Assembly (NCBI GenBank): GCA_003225315.1
Contig: QHZD01000044.1
Location: forward strand, 1 to 46,977
Reading direction: 5' to 3'
DNA from: Acidobacteriota bacterium
Lineage (GTDB): Bacteria; Acidobacteriota; Terriglobia; Acidiferrales; UBA7541
Length of the DNA: 46,977 nucleotides
A program made the position numbers and the translations under genes. Shown one piece after another: positions 1 through 8,786 of the stretch (its first letter is position 1; each line of letters starts with the position of its first letter). The notes under the pieces were generated by a model. The model was not told where the DNA came from, did no database searches, and saw only the letters and a program-made list of their open reading frames with translations.

Positions 1-120
1 CACGCTCAGACACAGGAGTCCGGCGGCTCTGGCACACGCCATGTCTCCCTTGATGCATGCGCTGACTACACTCACTCGCTGCAGTTCCTTCTGACTCAAC
101 GTGAATGTCTCCTGTCTCAT
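1..120 (-). CDS. Transposase N-terminus, partial (ISNCY-like)
   Basis: Reading leftwards from the ATG at 120, the frame is open to the contig edge (40 codons) and starts MRQETFTLSQKELQRV. The next residues, ACARAAGLLCLSVR, resemble the helix-turn-helix start of ISNCY-family transposases, in which a basic residue-rich stretch normally follows. The rest of the gene lies outside the window. An identical fragment faces outward at the other border. The family assignment is from memory of the N-terminal pattern and is moderately sure; that it is a transposase is supported by the exact duplication. Confidence 0.6.
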   Translation of the reverse strand, partial: MRQETFTLSQKELQRVSVVSACIKGDMACARAAGLLCLSV

Positions 121-175
121 AGGGTGACATTTTCACGTTGCCGTTAAGGGGTGACAGAATTATGGAGCTAAGACA
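1..175 (-). mobile_element. Left-border copy of an insertion-sequence end (ISNCY-like, partial)
   Basis: These 175 bases are the exact reverse complement of 46800-46974. The copy contains the IS end, two TGTCACCC direct repeats about 25 bases apart, and the beginning of a transposase reading off the contig edge. The match ends at 175, where unique sequence before the rplU promoter begins. The family call rests only on the short transposase start. The true IS tip could be at 175 or a few bases inside. Confidence 0.8.
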
Positions 176-191
176 TTCGGTAATTCGTTCG

Positions 192-221
192 TTGACGATT
201 CCGGCCAGAAACCTCTATAAT
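192..221 (+). promoter_or_regulatory. Sigma-70 promoter of rplU-rpmA
   Basis: TTGACG (192-197) and TATAAT (216-221) are separated by 18 bases, close to the consensus for a housekeeping promoter. The predicted start of transcription is near 228, giving a leader of about 24 bases before the rplU ATG. The IS border at 175 lies only 16 bases upstream of the -35 box. Confidence 0.75.
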
Positions 222-251
222 TAGGGTTTGTCTTTAGCTCTTGGAGGACTG

Positions 252-563
252 ATGTACGCCGTTATTCAGACCGGGGGAAAGCAGTATCGCGTCGCGCCGG
301 GCGACACCATCCGCATCGAGCGCGTTGATGGCAAAGTAGGGGAAAAGGTGAATTTTGGCTCCGTCCTGGCCGTCCACATGGACGACAAGAAGATTGTATT
401 AGGCGCCGATGCCGGCAAGGCTTCCGTGAGCGGCAAAATCGTCTCGCAAGGCCGCGGCAAGAAGCTCACCGTACTCAAATTCAAGAAGGGCAACCAGTAC
501 AAGATTTCGCGCGGGCACCGGCAGAATTACACCGCCGTGCAAGTCAGCGATATCAAACTGTAA
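252..563 (+). CDS. rplU: 50S ribosomal protein L21
   Basis: L21 binds 23S rRNA and, with L20, stabilises the large subunit. The 103-residue product starts MYAVIQTGGKQYRV, the diagnostic L21 N-terminus, and ends with the conserved RGHRQNYTAVQVSDI region. A frame extends upstream to a TTG at 228, but the ATG at 252 follows a good Shine-Dalgarno (TTGGAGG, 241-247) and gives the normal family length, so I chose it. rpmA follows 54 bases later, the usual L21-L27-Obg order. A sigma-70 promoter lies just upstream. Confidence 0.97.
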   Translation: MYAVIQTGGKQYRVAPGDTIRIERVDGKVGEKVNFGSVLAVHMDDKKIVLGADAGKASVSGKIVSQGRGKKLTVLKFKKGNQYKISRGHRQNYTAVQVSDIKL

Positions 564-617
564 GTCTTCACATTCCGCCGGGCATACACCCGGCAGTTTC
601 TCGAAAAGGATTGGGTC

Positions 618-896
618 ATGGCACATAAGAAAGGCGGCGGCTCCTCAACAAACGGCCGCGATTCACATGGGCAGAGGCTGGGCGTCAAGCGCTTCGGCGG
701 GCAGCTCGTCAACGCCGGCACGATTCTGGTGCGGCAGCGCGGCACCAAGCATCAGGCGGGAGAGAACGTCGGTCAGGGCAAAGACGACACGCTGTTTGCA
801 ATGGTTACCGGATTCGTGAAGTTCGAGGACAAGGGCCGTCACGGCCGCTTTATCAGCGTCACACCCGCAGGGCAAGCCAAGTCCGCAGCAAACTAG
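618..896 (+). CDS. rpmA: 50S ribosomal protein L27
   Basis: L27 sits near the peptidyl-transferase centre, where its N-terminal tail contacts tRNA. The 92-residue product begins [24 protein letters not shown], the canonical start of the non-cleaved form, and contains the conserved [17 protein letters not shown] and GKDDTLFA segments. AAAGGA at about 605 serves as ribosome-binding site. The length is normal for the family. An intrinsic terminator follows at 950-984, so rplU-rpmA may form a transcription unit partly separate from obgE. Confidence 0.97.
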   Translation: MAHKKGGGSSTNGRDSHGQRLGVKRFGGQLVNAGTILVRQRGTKHQAGENVGQGKDDTLFAMVTGFVKFEDKGRHGRFISVTPAGQAKSAAN

Positions 897-949
897 CTGT
901 AATCTGCGGCTGCATTTTGCGGAGGATTCAATCCGCGCCTATTCGCTTC

Positions 950-984
950 CGCGGTCCGGCCCATTGGACCGCGTTTTTCTTTTC
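950..984 (+). terminator. Intrinsic terminator between rpmA and obgE
   Basis: CGCGGTCC (950-957) pairs perfectly with GGACCGCG (966-973) across an 8-base loop, and is followed at once by TTTTTCTTTTC. This is a textbook Rho-independent terminator on the plus strand. It should stop or attenuate transcription from the rplU promoter before obgE. Confidence 0.88.
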
Positions 985-998
985 TATGCGGCTGTTAG

Positions 999-2177
<1,179 letters not shown>

Positions 2178-2244
2178 GAGAATTACTCATGCCGTTTTCG
2201 ACCATGACTTGGGTTGAGCCGGCAGTGCCTTCTTGGGAGCCTCA

Positions 2245-2964
2245 TTGACCACAGCGCAAGCGCACCGCACCGCCGCAAAGCATCATCCTCGCCGTATTGC
2301 GGTTTTTGGCGGCTCCTTCGACCCCATCCACAATGGCCACCTTTCTGTCGCTCGCGCCGCCGACCGGCGTTTTAATTTCGACGAAATTCATTTCATTCCC
2401 GCGAGCCGGCCGCCGCACAAGCTGAAGCAGCACCTCGCTCCGTTTCCGCACCGTTTTGCGATGGTCTCGCTCGCGTGCACCGAGCATCCGCACTTCGTTC
2501 CTTCGCTTGCCGAAGCCGGCGAGGACTTCAGCGGCACGCAGCTTCACTATTCCGTGGACACGGTGCGCTATTTCCGCCACGTTTACCACGGCGACCGGCT
2601 TTCTTTCATCATTGGCGCCGACGCCTTCCTGGACATCCCCATGTGGAAGGAGTATGAAACGCTGCTCACGCTTTGCGATTTCATCATCGCCAATCGCCCT
2701 GGAATTCGCCCGGAAGCGCTGCGCCTGGTTATCCCGCCGGACTTGATTGCTCGCGCGGACGAAAAAAAAGAAGCCGATCCGCCTTCCCAGGTTGTCGCAC
2801 ACCTTCACAAGTCCACGATTTATTTGCTCGAAAACGTCTCCAGCGATGTTTCCGCTACTGACGTTCGGCGACAGGCGCACCGTGGCCAGTCCATCCATGG
2901 GCTTGTATCCGCGCGTGTCGAGGAATACATTCTCAAACAGGGCCTATACCGGAATCTCAAATGA
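2245..2964 (+). CDS. nadD: Nicotinate-nucleotide adenylyltransferase
   Basis: NadD adenylates nicotinate mononucleotide to deamido-NAD in NAD biosynthesis. The GGSFDPIHNGH nucleotide-binding motif lies at about residues 22-32, and the C-terminal VSATDVRRQ matches the family ISSTxIR region. The frame opens at a TTG at 2233, but GGGAG at 2235-2239 fits the TTG at 2245 as start (239 residues). The N-terminus is about 15 residues longer than usual before the core. The stop codon overlaps the rsfS start by four bases, so translation is probably coupled. Confidence 0.93.
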   Translation: MTTAQAHRTAAKHHPRRIAVFGGSFDPIHNGHLSVARAADRRFNFDEIHFIPASRPPHKLKQHLAPFPHRFAMVSLACTEHPHFVPSLAEAGEDFSGTQLHYSVDTVRYFRHVYHGDRLSFIIGADAFLDIPMWKEYETLLTLCDFIIANRPGIRPEALRLVIPPDLIARADEKKEADPPSQVVAHLHKSTIYLLENVSSDVSATDVRRQAHRGQSIHGLVSARVEEYILKQGLYRNLK

Positions 2965-3425
2965 AATTGGAATCCTTGCCAGAGGGCGTCCGCCTCGCCG
3001 TAGAAGCCGCACAAGAAAAGAAAGCCGCGGGCATCACTGTGCTGGACCTCACGGCGGCAGGCGCGTTCACGAATTACTTTATCGTCTGCACGGGCTTCAG
3101 CACGCCGCAAGTCCAAGCCATCTGCACCGAAATCGAGGCCCAACTCCATAAAAATCTTGGCCGCTCGCCCGAACATCGCGAGGGACATCGCTCCGCAGAA
3201 TGGGCGCTGCTGGATTTCGGCGGCTTTGTCGTGCACGTTTTCAGCGAGCAGGCCCGGCGCTACTACGATCTCGAGCGCCTCTGGCGCATGGCCCCCAAGC
3301 TCGAACTTCCCGACCGGCCCGATGGTCCTTCTGAACAAGACCTGCCCCGTTCGCAGTTCGGGCATGAACATTTTTCCGGCGAAGCCGTTTCCAACCGGCC
3401 ACAAAGCGGCCGTTCGCGGCAATGA
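2961..3425 (+). CDS. rsfS: Ribosomal silencing factor RsfS
   Basis: RsfS binds ribosomal protein L14 and blocks joining of the subunits during starvation. The 154-residue product has the family core (DLTAAGAFTNYFIVCTGFS, EGHRSAEWALLDFGGFVVHVF, RRYYDLERLW) within the first 115 or so residues. A tail of about 38 residues, rich in Pro, Ser and Arg (ending RPQSGRSRQ), is longer than in typical members. The ATG overlaps the nadD stop, and the stop overlaps the next gene by four bases, so this is a tightly coupled operon. Confidence 0.93.
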   Translation: MKLESLPEGVRLAVEAAQEKKAAGITVLDLTAAGAFTNYFIVCTGFSTPQVQAICTEIEAQLHKNLGRSPEHREGHRSAEWALLDFGGFVVHVFSEQARRYYDLERLWRMAPKLELPDRPDGPSEQDLPRSQFGHEHFSGEAVSNRPQSGRSRQ

Positions 3426-4387
3426 CCGCGGAACGATTGCCGTGGATCTGCGCGGATCCCGCTTCACAACGTCTTCTTGAACTCGCGCAGAAAGTCGCGG
3501 TCGCTCCCGCTACGCTCCTGATCACGGGCGAGAGCGGCAGCGGCAAGGATCACCTTGCACGCCTGGTTCATGAACTTGGTCCACGCCGCGACGCTCCGTT
3601 CCTGAAAATCGATTGCGCCAGCCTTCCGGCGCAGCTTGTCGAAAGCGAGCTCTTCGGCCATGAGCGCGGCGCTTTCACGGGGGCTGTTGAACGCAAGTTG
3701 GGCCGCTTCGAGCTAGGCGGCAACGGCACCATTGTTCTCGATGAAGTCGCCGCGCTTTCGCCCGAAGCGCAAGGGAAACTTCTCCGAGTTTTGCAGGAGC
3801 GCACGTTTGAACGCCTTGGCGGTACGGAAACTCTTCGCATCGAGGCGCGCCTAATTGCTCTCACCAACGTCGATCTTCCCGCCGCGGTGAAATCCGGCAG
3901 CTTTCGGGAAGACCTTTATTTCCGGCTGAATGTTTTGTCTCTCGCAGTTCCCGCGCTTCGCGAGCGCCGCGCCGATATCCTGCCTCTTGCCGATCATCTT
4001 CTCGCGACGCTCCGCTCTGTCCACTCACGCCCCAATGTGCAATTGAGTGATTCTGCGCGCCGCATGCTCGCCGCTTACGCCTGGCCCGGGAATGTCCGTG
4101 AACTGCGCAACGCTCTCGAGCGTGCGGTGGTTTTCTCACGCTCCGGCCGCGCCACCGGCAGCGGGCCTGAACTCCTCGAAGCCGAAGATTTTCCGGAAAA
4201 TGTGCGCGCCGCCGCGCCGGGGGCTCCTAGCCCGGTTGCCGGGCTCCGCACGCTTGAGGAAGTCGAGCGCGAAGTCATCGCCGCCACCCTCGAAGCCACG
4301 CATTACCAGATTAGCCGCTCCGCTGAAGCCTTGGGCATTAGCCGCAAAACGCTCCTCGAAAAGCGCAAGAAGTATGGTTTGAAGTGA
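3422..4387 (+). CDS. Sigma-54-dependent activator without receiver domain
   Basis: This is an AAA+ enhancer-binding protein that remodels sigma-54 RNA polymerase. In its 321 residues: Walker A GESGSGKD (36-43), the sigma-54 contact loop GAFTGA intact (83-88), Walker B IVLDEV (104-109), the REDLYFRLN region (about 162-170), sensor II WPGNVREL (221-228), and a Fis-type helix-turn-helix (about 296-318). Only some 20 residues precede the AAA+ core, so there is no receiver, GAF or PAS sensor and control must come from elsewhere. It sits between rsfS and rlmH with four-base overlaps on both sides. Its target genes are unknown; one consensus sigma-54 promoter exists in the window at 41873. Confidence 0.92.
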   Translation: MTAERLPWICADPASQRLLELAQKVAVAPATLLITGESGSGKDHLARLVHELGPRRDAPFLKIDCASLPAQLVESELFGHERGAFTGAVERKLGRFELGGNGTIVLDEVAALSPEAQGKLLRVLQERTFERLGGTETLRIEARLIALTNVDLPAAVKSGSFREDLYFRLNVLSLAVPALRERRADILPLADHLLATLRSVHSRPNVQLSDSARRMLAAYAWPGNVRELRNALERAVVFSRSGRATGSGPELLEAEDFPENVRAAAPGAPSPVAGLRTLEEVEREVIAATLEATHYQISRSAEALGISRKTLLEKRKKYGLK

Positions 4388-4812
4388 AACTCCGCCTGCT
4401 CATGCTCGGAAAAACGCGCCGCCCCGAGATGCGCGCTATTCTCGACGATTACGTAAAACGCATCGGCCGGTCATGCCCGATCGAAGTCACTGAAGTCCGC
4501 GACGGTAATGCGACTCTGAAGAAGCTCGATGCTGATCGCGCAGCCACGGTCGTCGTTCTTGACGCGAGTGGAAAGAATCTTGATTCGAATGCGCTTGCCA
4601 AATGGCTCGGCGAGCTTCGCGACCGGGGCACTCGCGAACTCGTCTTCCTCTGCGGCGACGCCGACGGCTTTCCCGATGACCTTCCTAAGCACGCTCAACA
4701 CAAACTTTCCCTCAGCGCCATGACTTTCTCCCACGAACTCGCCCGCGTCATGCTCGCGGAACAACTTTATCGGGCGTTTGCCATTCTCTCCGGCAGCCCC
4801 TATCCGAAATAG
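4384..4812 (+). CDS. rlmH: 23S rRNA pseudouridine-1915 N3-methyltransferase
   Basis: RlmH is a SPOUT methyltransferase that modifies pseudouridine 1915 in helix 69 of 70S ribosomes. The 142-residue product shows the family features: VVVLDASGKNLDS in the middle, LVFLCGDADGFPDD (the SAM-binding knot, where most members have IGGADG) and the C-terminal SLSAMTFSHELARVMLAEQLYRAFAI, ending SPYPK (usually PYHK). It starts with GTG at 4384, overlapping the activator stop. The residues CGDADG and the final YPK differ from the commonest forms, but the fold-defining blocks are intact. Confidence 0.92.
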   Translation: MKLRLLMLGKTRRPEMRAILDDYVKRIGRSCPIEVTEVRDGNATLKKLDADRAATVVVLDASGKNLDSNALAKWLGELRDRGTRELVFLCGDADGFPDDLPKHAQHKLSLSAMTFSHELARVMLAEQLYRAFAILSGSPYPK

Positions 4813-4839
4813 CCCGCGTGGTGTAAAACCATATCCACC

Positions 4840-5223
4840 ATGGCCATTCGAATCGCCGCTGACAAAGACCAGCCTTCCGCCACCATCGAAATCCCGCTGG
4901 AAAAGGCGCTGCCCGATTACGATCTCAACCAGCTCGAGCACGCTACGCCGCGCGACGTCGACGCCATACTTGTTTCGCAAGGCTTTCGCGATCTCGTCGA
5001 TGACGCTCGCGGCATCCTCACGGAACTTCTCAGCGGCACGAGCCTCGAACTCGCGCAGTTCACCGGCGCCATCTGTCCGGGCGAGGACGAAACCTACCGG
5101 CCCGGACTCTGGATCGTCTTGCGCGACAAGAATTCAGCGCAGGGCCGCGAACTGTCCTCCAGTTCACGCACGCGCATCTGCGCGACTGCCGAAGAGCTCG
5201 TGAAACGACTGCAGCTCGCCTAG
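4840..5223 (+). CDS. Uncharacterised 127-residue protein
   Basis: I do not recognise this family. The product is soluble and acidic, with no signal peptide or membrane segment. Regular charged stretches such as LEHATPRDVDAILVSQGFRDLVDDARGILTEL suggest helices, and a more strand-like centre (RPGLWIVLRDKN) follows. It starts at an ATG 27 bases after rlmH and has a codon pattern like its neighbours, so it is likely real and co-transcribed with rlmH. Confidence 0.75.
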   Translation: MAIRIAADKDQPSATIEIPLEKALPDYDLNQLEHATPRDVDAILVSQGFRDLVDDARGILTELLSGTSLELAQFTGAICPGEDETYRPGLWIVLRDKNSAQGRELSSSSRTRICATAEELVKRLQLA

Positions 5224-5231
5224 ACTCCGTA

Positions 5232-5248
5232 CCAAACTTGACGTTTGG
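5232..5248 (+). repeat. Short hairpin flanked by a direct repeat
   Basis: CCAAAC (5232-5237) and GTTTGG (5243-5248) form a 6-bp stem with a 5-base loop. The octamer AGACTCCG occurs on both sides (5222-5229 and 5253-5260). No T-run follows, so it is a weak terminator candidate at best. Confidence 0.4.
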
Positions 5249-5311
5249 CATCAGACTCCGCAAACTCTAATCCTTTCGTTGCACCTGAAGAGCTTGCCGA
5301 GCCACCAAATC

Positions 5312-5848
5312 ATGCCGGAAGAAAAAGGACTCCTCATCGTTTACACCGGGCCAGGCAAGGGCAAGACCACTTGCGCGCTCGGCACCGCATTCCGCGCGGT
5401 GGGCCAGGGCTTGCGCGTGATGATGGTGCAGTTCATCAAGGGTTCGTGGCACTACGGCGAGCTCGACGCCGCCAAAACGCTTGGCGACGATAAATTTGAA
5501 ATCCGCCCTATGGGGCGCGGCTTCGTCAAGATCGGGGGCGCCGAAACCGATCCTGCGGACATCAGGCTCGCACAAGAATGCTGGCAAGCGGGCCGCGACG
5601 CCATTTACAGTGGAAAATACGACCTCGTCGTCCTCGACGAAATCAACTACACCATCAGCTACAAAATGCTCGATCCCGAAGAAGTCATGGAAGCGCTGAA
5701 AAACCGCCCGGAGCGGGTCCACGTGATCTGCACAGGCCGCAACGCCCATCCCAAGCTCGTTGAGCTTGCCGACCTCGTCACCGAGATGCGCGAGGTGAAA
5801 CACCCCTACACCAAGGGTATACTGGCTCAACGGGGGATCGACTACTAG
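5312..5848 (+). CDS. cobO: Cob(I)yrinic acid a,c-diamide adenosyltransferase
   Basis: CobO/BtuR adenosylates cobalt(I) corrinoids to make adenosylcobalamin precursors or salvage B12. The 178-residue product has the P-loop GPGKGKTT near residue 14, the MMVQFIKGSWHYGE stretch, the LVVLDEINY Walker-B-like block, VHVICTGRNAHPKLVELADLVTEM and the C-terminal HPYTKGILAQRGIDY. All are hallmarks of the family. The frame runs back to a TTG at 5279, but the ATG at 5312 gives the usual N-terminus. No other corrinoid genes are in the window, so a salvage role is likely. Confidence 0.93.
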   Translation: MPEEKGLLIVYTGPGKGKTTCALGTAFRAVGQGLRVMMVQFIKGSWHYGELDAAKTLGDDKFEIRPMGRGFVKIGGAETDPADIRLAQECWQAGRDAIYSGKYDLVVLDEINYTISYKMLDPEEVMEALKNRPERVHVICTGRNAHPKLVELADLVTEMREVKHPYTKGILAQRGIDY

Positions 5849-5917
5849 CCGACTCTGTAGCCTCTTTGTTCAGAGGGAAAGCTTTTCGTTTCAACTTTGA
5901 ACTGTTGACTTTCTTCC

Positions 5918-6766
5918 ATGGCCTGGTTCAAGCGCGACAAAAAATCGATCGAGCAGTCCACGCCGCCCGAAGAGCGCCGCGTGCGCACCGAAGGCTTGTG
6001 GGTCAAGTGCGAATCCTGCCGCACCATCGTCTTCCGCAAGGACCTTGAAGCGAACCTCTTCGTCTGCCCCAAGTGCCAATTTCATTTCAAGATGAATTCC
6101 AAGCAGCGCCTGGAAATGCTCCTCGACGGCCGCTGGACCGAGCACGACGCCGGCATGACCTCCACCGACCCGCTTAAATTTGTCGACACCAAACCTTACA
6201 CCGCGCGCCTGCGGGAAGCCAAGAAAAAGCTCGGAATGAACGACGCCGTCATCACAGCCGAAGGCCAGCTCAACAGCCGCCCCGTCGTCATGTGTGCTAT
6301 GGAATTTGGCTTCATCGGCGGCTCGATGGGCGCTGTCGTCGGCGAAAAGGTCACGCGCGGCATCGAGCTTGCCATCGAAACACGGCAGCCGTTCATCGCC
6401 ATTTCCTGTTCCGGAGGCGCGCGCATGATGGAAGGCACCATCAGCCTCATGCAGCTCGCCAAGGTCTCGGCCGCTCTCGCACGGCTTGATGACGAAAAGC
6501 TGCCCTACATTTCCGTCCTTACCGATCCCACCACCGGTGGCGTCACCGCCAGCTTCGCCATGCTGGGCGACCTCAACATCGGCGAGCCCGGCGCGCTCAT
6601 CGGCTTTGCGGGCCCGCGCGTCATCGAGCAGACCATCCGCCAGAAACTCCCCGAAGGCTTTCAGCGCTCCGAATTCCTGCTCGAACACGGCTTTCTCGAC
6701 GCCGTCGTCCACCGCAAAGAGCTCAAGTCGTTTATCGCCAACTCCCTCGATTTGCTCTTGACCTGA
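5918..6766 (+). CDS. accD: Acetyl-CoA carboxylase carboxyltransferase beta subunit
   Basis: AccD, with AccA, transfers the carboxyl group from biotin to acetyl-CoA to make malonyl-CoA for fatty-acid synthesis. The 282-residue product starts MAWFKRDKK and has the four-cysteine zinc ribbon at Cys31, Cys34, Cys50 and Cys53. The crotonase-like core includes the SGGARMMEG oxyanion region and PTTGGVTASFAMLGD. folC begins two bases after the stop, the common accD-folC pairing. accA is not in the window. Confidence 0.96.
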   Translation: MAWFKRDKKSIEQSTPPEERRVRTEGLWVKCESCRTIVFRKDLEANLFVCPKCQFHFKMNSKQRLEMLLDGRWTEHDAGMTSTDPLKFVDTKPYTARLREAKKKLGMNDAVITAEGQLNSRPVVMCAMEFGFIGGSMGAVVGEKVTRGIELAIETRQPFIAISCSGGARMMEGTISLMQLAKVSAALARLDDEKLPYISVLTDPTTGGVTASFAMLGDLNIGEPGALIGFAGPRVIEQTIRQKLPEGFQRSEFLLEHGFLDAVVHRKELKSFIANSLDLLLT

Positions 6767-6767
6767 C

Positions 6768-8111
6768 ATGAATTACGAGGCCGCGGTCCGCTACTTGCTT
6801 TCCCTTGGGCGCGAATTGGCCGCGCCAACGCAGGCTGCCGCCGCGAAGTTTGATCTTGAAAACATTACCGCCCTCGCAGAGCGACTTGGCCGCCCCGATC
6901 GCGCCTATCCCAGCGCCCACATCGCCGGTACTAACGGGAAAGGCTCAACCGCGGCGTTCCTCGAGTCCATCGTGCGCCAAGCCGGGTTTCGAACTGGGCT
7001 CAATACTTCGCCTCACCTTGAAAAAATCAACGAACGCATTCGCATTAATGGAGAAGAGATTAATGACGAATTGCTCGCAGAAATTTTCACGCGCATACAA
7101 GTTTTGATCGAAGAACTCCTCGCCGCCGGCAAACTCCGCGCGCATCCCACCTATTTCGAATGCGTGACTGCCATGGCGTTCGAATCTTTTGCTCGCGAGC
7201 GAGTTGAATTTGGCGTGTTCGAAGTCGGCCTCGGCGGCCGCCTCGATGCCACCAACATTCTTTCTCCGGTAGTCACCATCATCACCCGCATCGATTTCGA
7301 CCACGAAAACTTTCTTGGCCACTCGCTCAAGGAAATCGCTTCCGAAAAAGCAGGAATCCTGAAGCCTGGCGTGCCCCTCGTCCTCGCCGAACAGCATCCG
7401 GAAGCCCGCGAAGTTATTCTGGCTCGCGCCGAGAGTCTCGGCAGTCCGATCGTCGAGCCGGCGCAACTTTTTCGCGTCGATCGCGAATCCATGGAAATCG
7501 GCAGAGTTTTCGCGCGCATCATTGAAGTGGATTTCGGAAAAAGCTTCGAAATCAGCCCAAGCCTTCCCGGCCGCTTCCAGTTGCAGAACGCCCTGAACGC
7601 GCTCGCCTCTGCGCGCCTCCTACAAGACCGCGGCTTTCGTATTCCCAATGAAGCGCTAACAACCGGAATTGCCAATACCGTGTGGCCCGGACGCCTCGAA
7701 AAATTGCAGTCTGCCCCTGACATCTACGTCGACGGCGCTCACAATCCAGGCGCCGCCCGCGAACTCGCCCATTTTCTGCAGCAAAATTTCCAAGGGCGCA
7801 AGATTTGGCTGCTCTACGCCGCTCTCCGGGATAAGGCCGTTGACGAAGTCGCTGGCCTTCTTTTCCCCCACGCCGCGGAAGTCGTCTTTACCGCGCCACG
7901 CACGGCGCGCGCCGTCTCGGCCGCGCAACTCGCCGAAATCGCCGGCCATCATGCTTCGCGTTTTTCCGTGATTCCTGACGCCGAACGCGCCTTCGAACAT
8001 GCCCTCGCCGAAGCCGCGCCCGAGGACGCCATTTTCATCACCGGCTCGCTTTATCTGGTCGGCCAGCTTCGCCACTATTGGAAGCATCGCGCGCAAGTCG
8101 CAACGCGCTGA
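6768..8111 (+). CDS. folC: Bifunctional folylpolyglutamate / dihydrofolate synthase
   Basis: FolC is a Mur-ligase-like enzyme that adds glutamate to folates and in many bacteria also to dihydropteroate. The 447-residue product has the ATP-binding GTNGKGST at residues 54-61, the folate-binding region TSPHLEKINERIRING, the metal/ATP block FEVGLGGRLDATNIL, FDHENFLGHSLKEIASEKAGI and YVDGAHNPGAARELA. The ATG lies directly behind accD, so the two are almost certainly co-transcribed. Confidence 0.95.
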   Translation: MNYEAAVRYLLSLGRELAAPTQAAAAKFDLENITALAERLGRPDRAYPSAHIAGTNGKGSTAAFLESIVRQAGFRTGLNTSPHLEKINERIRINGEEINDELLAEIFTRIQVLIEELLAAGKLRAHPTYFECVTAMAFESFARERVEFGVFEVGLGGRLDATNILSPVVTIITRIDFDHENFLGHSLKEIASEKAGILKPGVPLVLAEQHPEAREVILARAESLGSPIVEPAQLFRVDRESMEIGRVFARIIEVDFGKSFEISPSLPGRFQLQNALNALASARLLQDRGFRIPNEALTTGIANTVWPGRLEKLQSAPDIYVDGAHNPGAARELAHFLQQNFQGRKIWLLYAALRDKAVDEVAGLLFPHAAEVVFTAPRTARAVSAAQLAEIAGHHASRFSVIPDAERAFEHALAEAAPEDAIFITGSLYLVGQLRHYWKHRAQVATR

Positions 8112-8156
8112 AAAAAACCGTAGAATATCGCCTCGGGTTAAGTAGAGCTTTGGAGC

Positions 8157-8185
8157 GCCGGCTTTCACGCTGGCATTCTTTCTTT
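8157..8185 (+). terminator. Probable intrinsic terminator after folC
   Basis: GCCGGC (8157-8162) pairs with GCTGGC (8169-8174), with one G-T wobble and a 6-base loop, and is followed by ATTCTTTCTTT. The stem is short but the T-rich tail fits termination between folC and purE. Confidence 0.45.
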
Positions 8186-8195
8186 AGCATCATGG

Positions 8196-8786
8196 ATGGT
8201 TACAGTGCGGAAGAAGCCAAATGGATTCGTTAATGCCGGGAGCGATCATCTCGGCGAACGCGAACACCCTCTAGTCGGCATCATCATGGGCTCCGGCTCC
8301 GACTGGGATACCATGAAATTTGCCTCCAAGACTCTTAAGGCCCTCGGTGTTCCACATGAAACGCGCGTCGTCTCTGCCCACCGCACGCCCGACCATCTCT
8401 TCGAATACGCTTCGCACGCCGAAAAACGCGGCATCGAGGTCATCATCGCCGGAGCAGGCGGCGCCGCTCATCTTCCCGGCATGACCGCCTCAAAAACCGT
8501 TCTCCCCGTCCTCGGAGTTCCCGTCGAATCAAAAGCCCTCAAAGGTCTCGACTCGCTCCTCTCCATTGCGCAAATGCCCGGGGGCGTCCCCGTCGGCACA
8601 CTCGCCATCGGCAGGTCCGGCGCGGTCAATGCCGCTCTTCTCGCCGCCTCCATCCTCGGCACCAAGCACCGACCCTTCCGCGAAGCCGTGCGAAAGTTCC
8701 GCGCCGAACAAACTGTCCGAGTCCTCGCCAACCCCGATCCCGCCGCGGGTGCATCGGCGTCAAAGAAAAAGGGGAAGCGCGCGTGA
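8196..8786 (+). CDS. purE: N5-carboxyaminoimidazole ribonucleotide mutase
   Basis: PurE converts N5-CAIR to CAIR in purine synthesis. In the 196-residue product the core begins at [14 protein letters not shown] (about residue 27), followed by [15 protein letters not shown] and [14 protein letters not shown], the class I PurE signature. The N-terminus is about 24 residues longer than the usual protein, and a Lys-rich tail (SKKKGKRA) extends the C-terminus. A later start is possible, but I see no better ATG before the core. It overlaps purK by four bases, and the two enzymes act in succession. Confidence 0.93.
   Translation: MVTVRKKPNGFVNAGSDHLGEREHPLVGIIMGSGSDWDTMKFASKTLKALGVPHETRVVSAHRTPDHLFEYASHAEKRGIEVIIAGAGGAAHLPGMTASKTVLPVLGVPVESKALKGLDSLLSIAQMPGGVPVGTLAIGRSGAVNAALLAASILGTKHRPFREAVRKFRAEQTVRVLANPDPAAGASASKKKGKRA

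Noticed and set aside
5891-6769. Long open frame antisense to accD (292 codons)
   Set aside because: It lies fully opposite a conserved gene, and its residues show no family pattern. Such mirror frames are common in GC-rich coding DNA.
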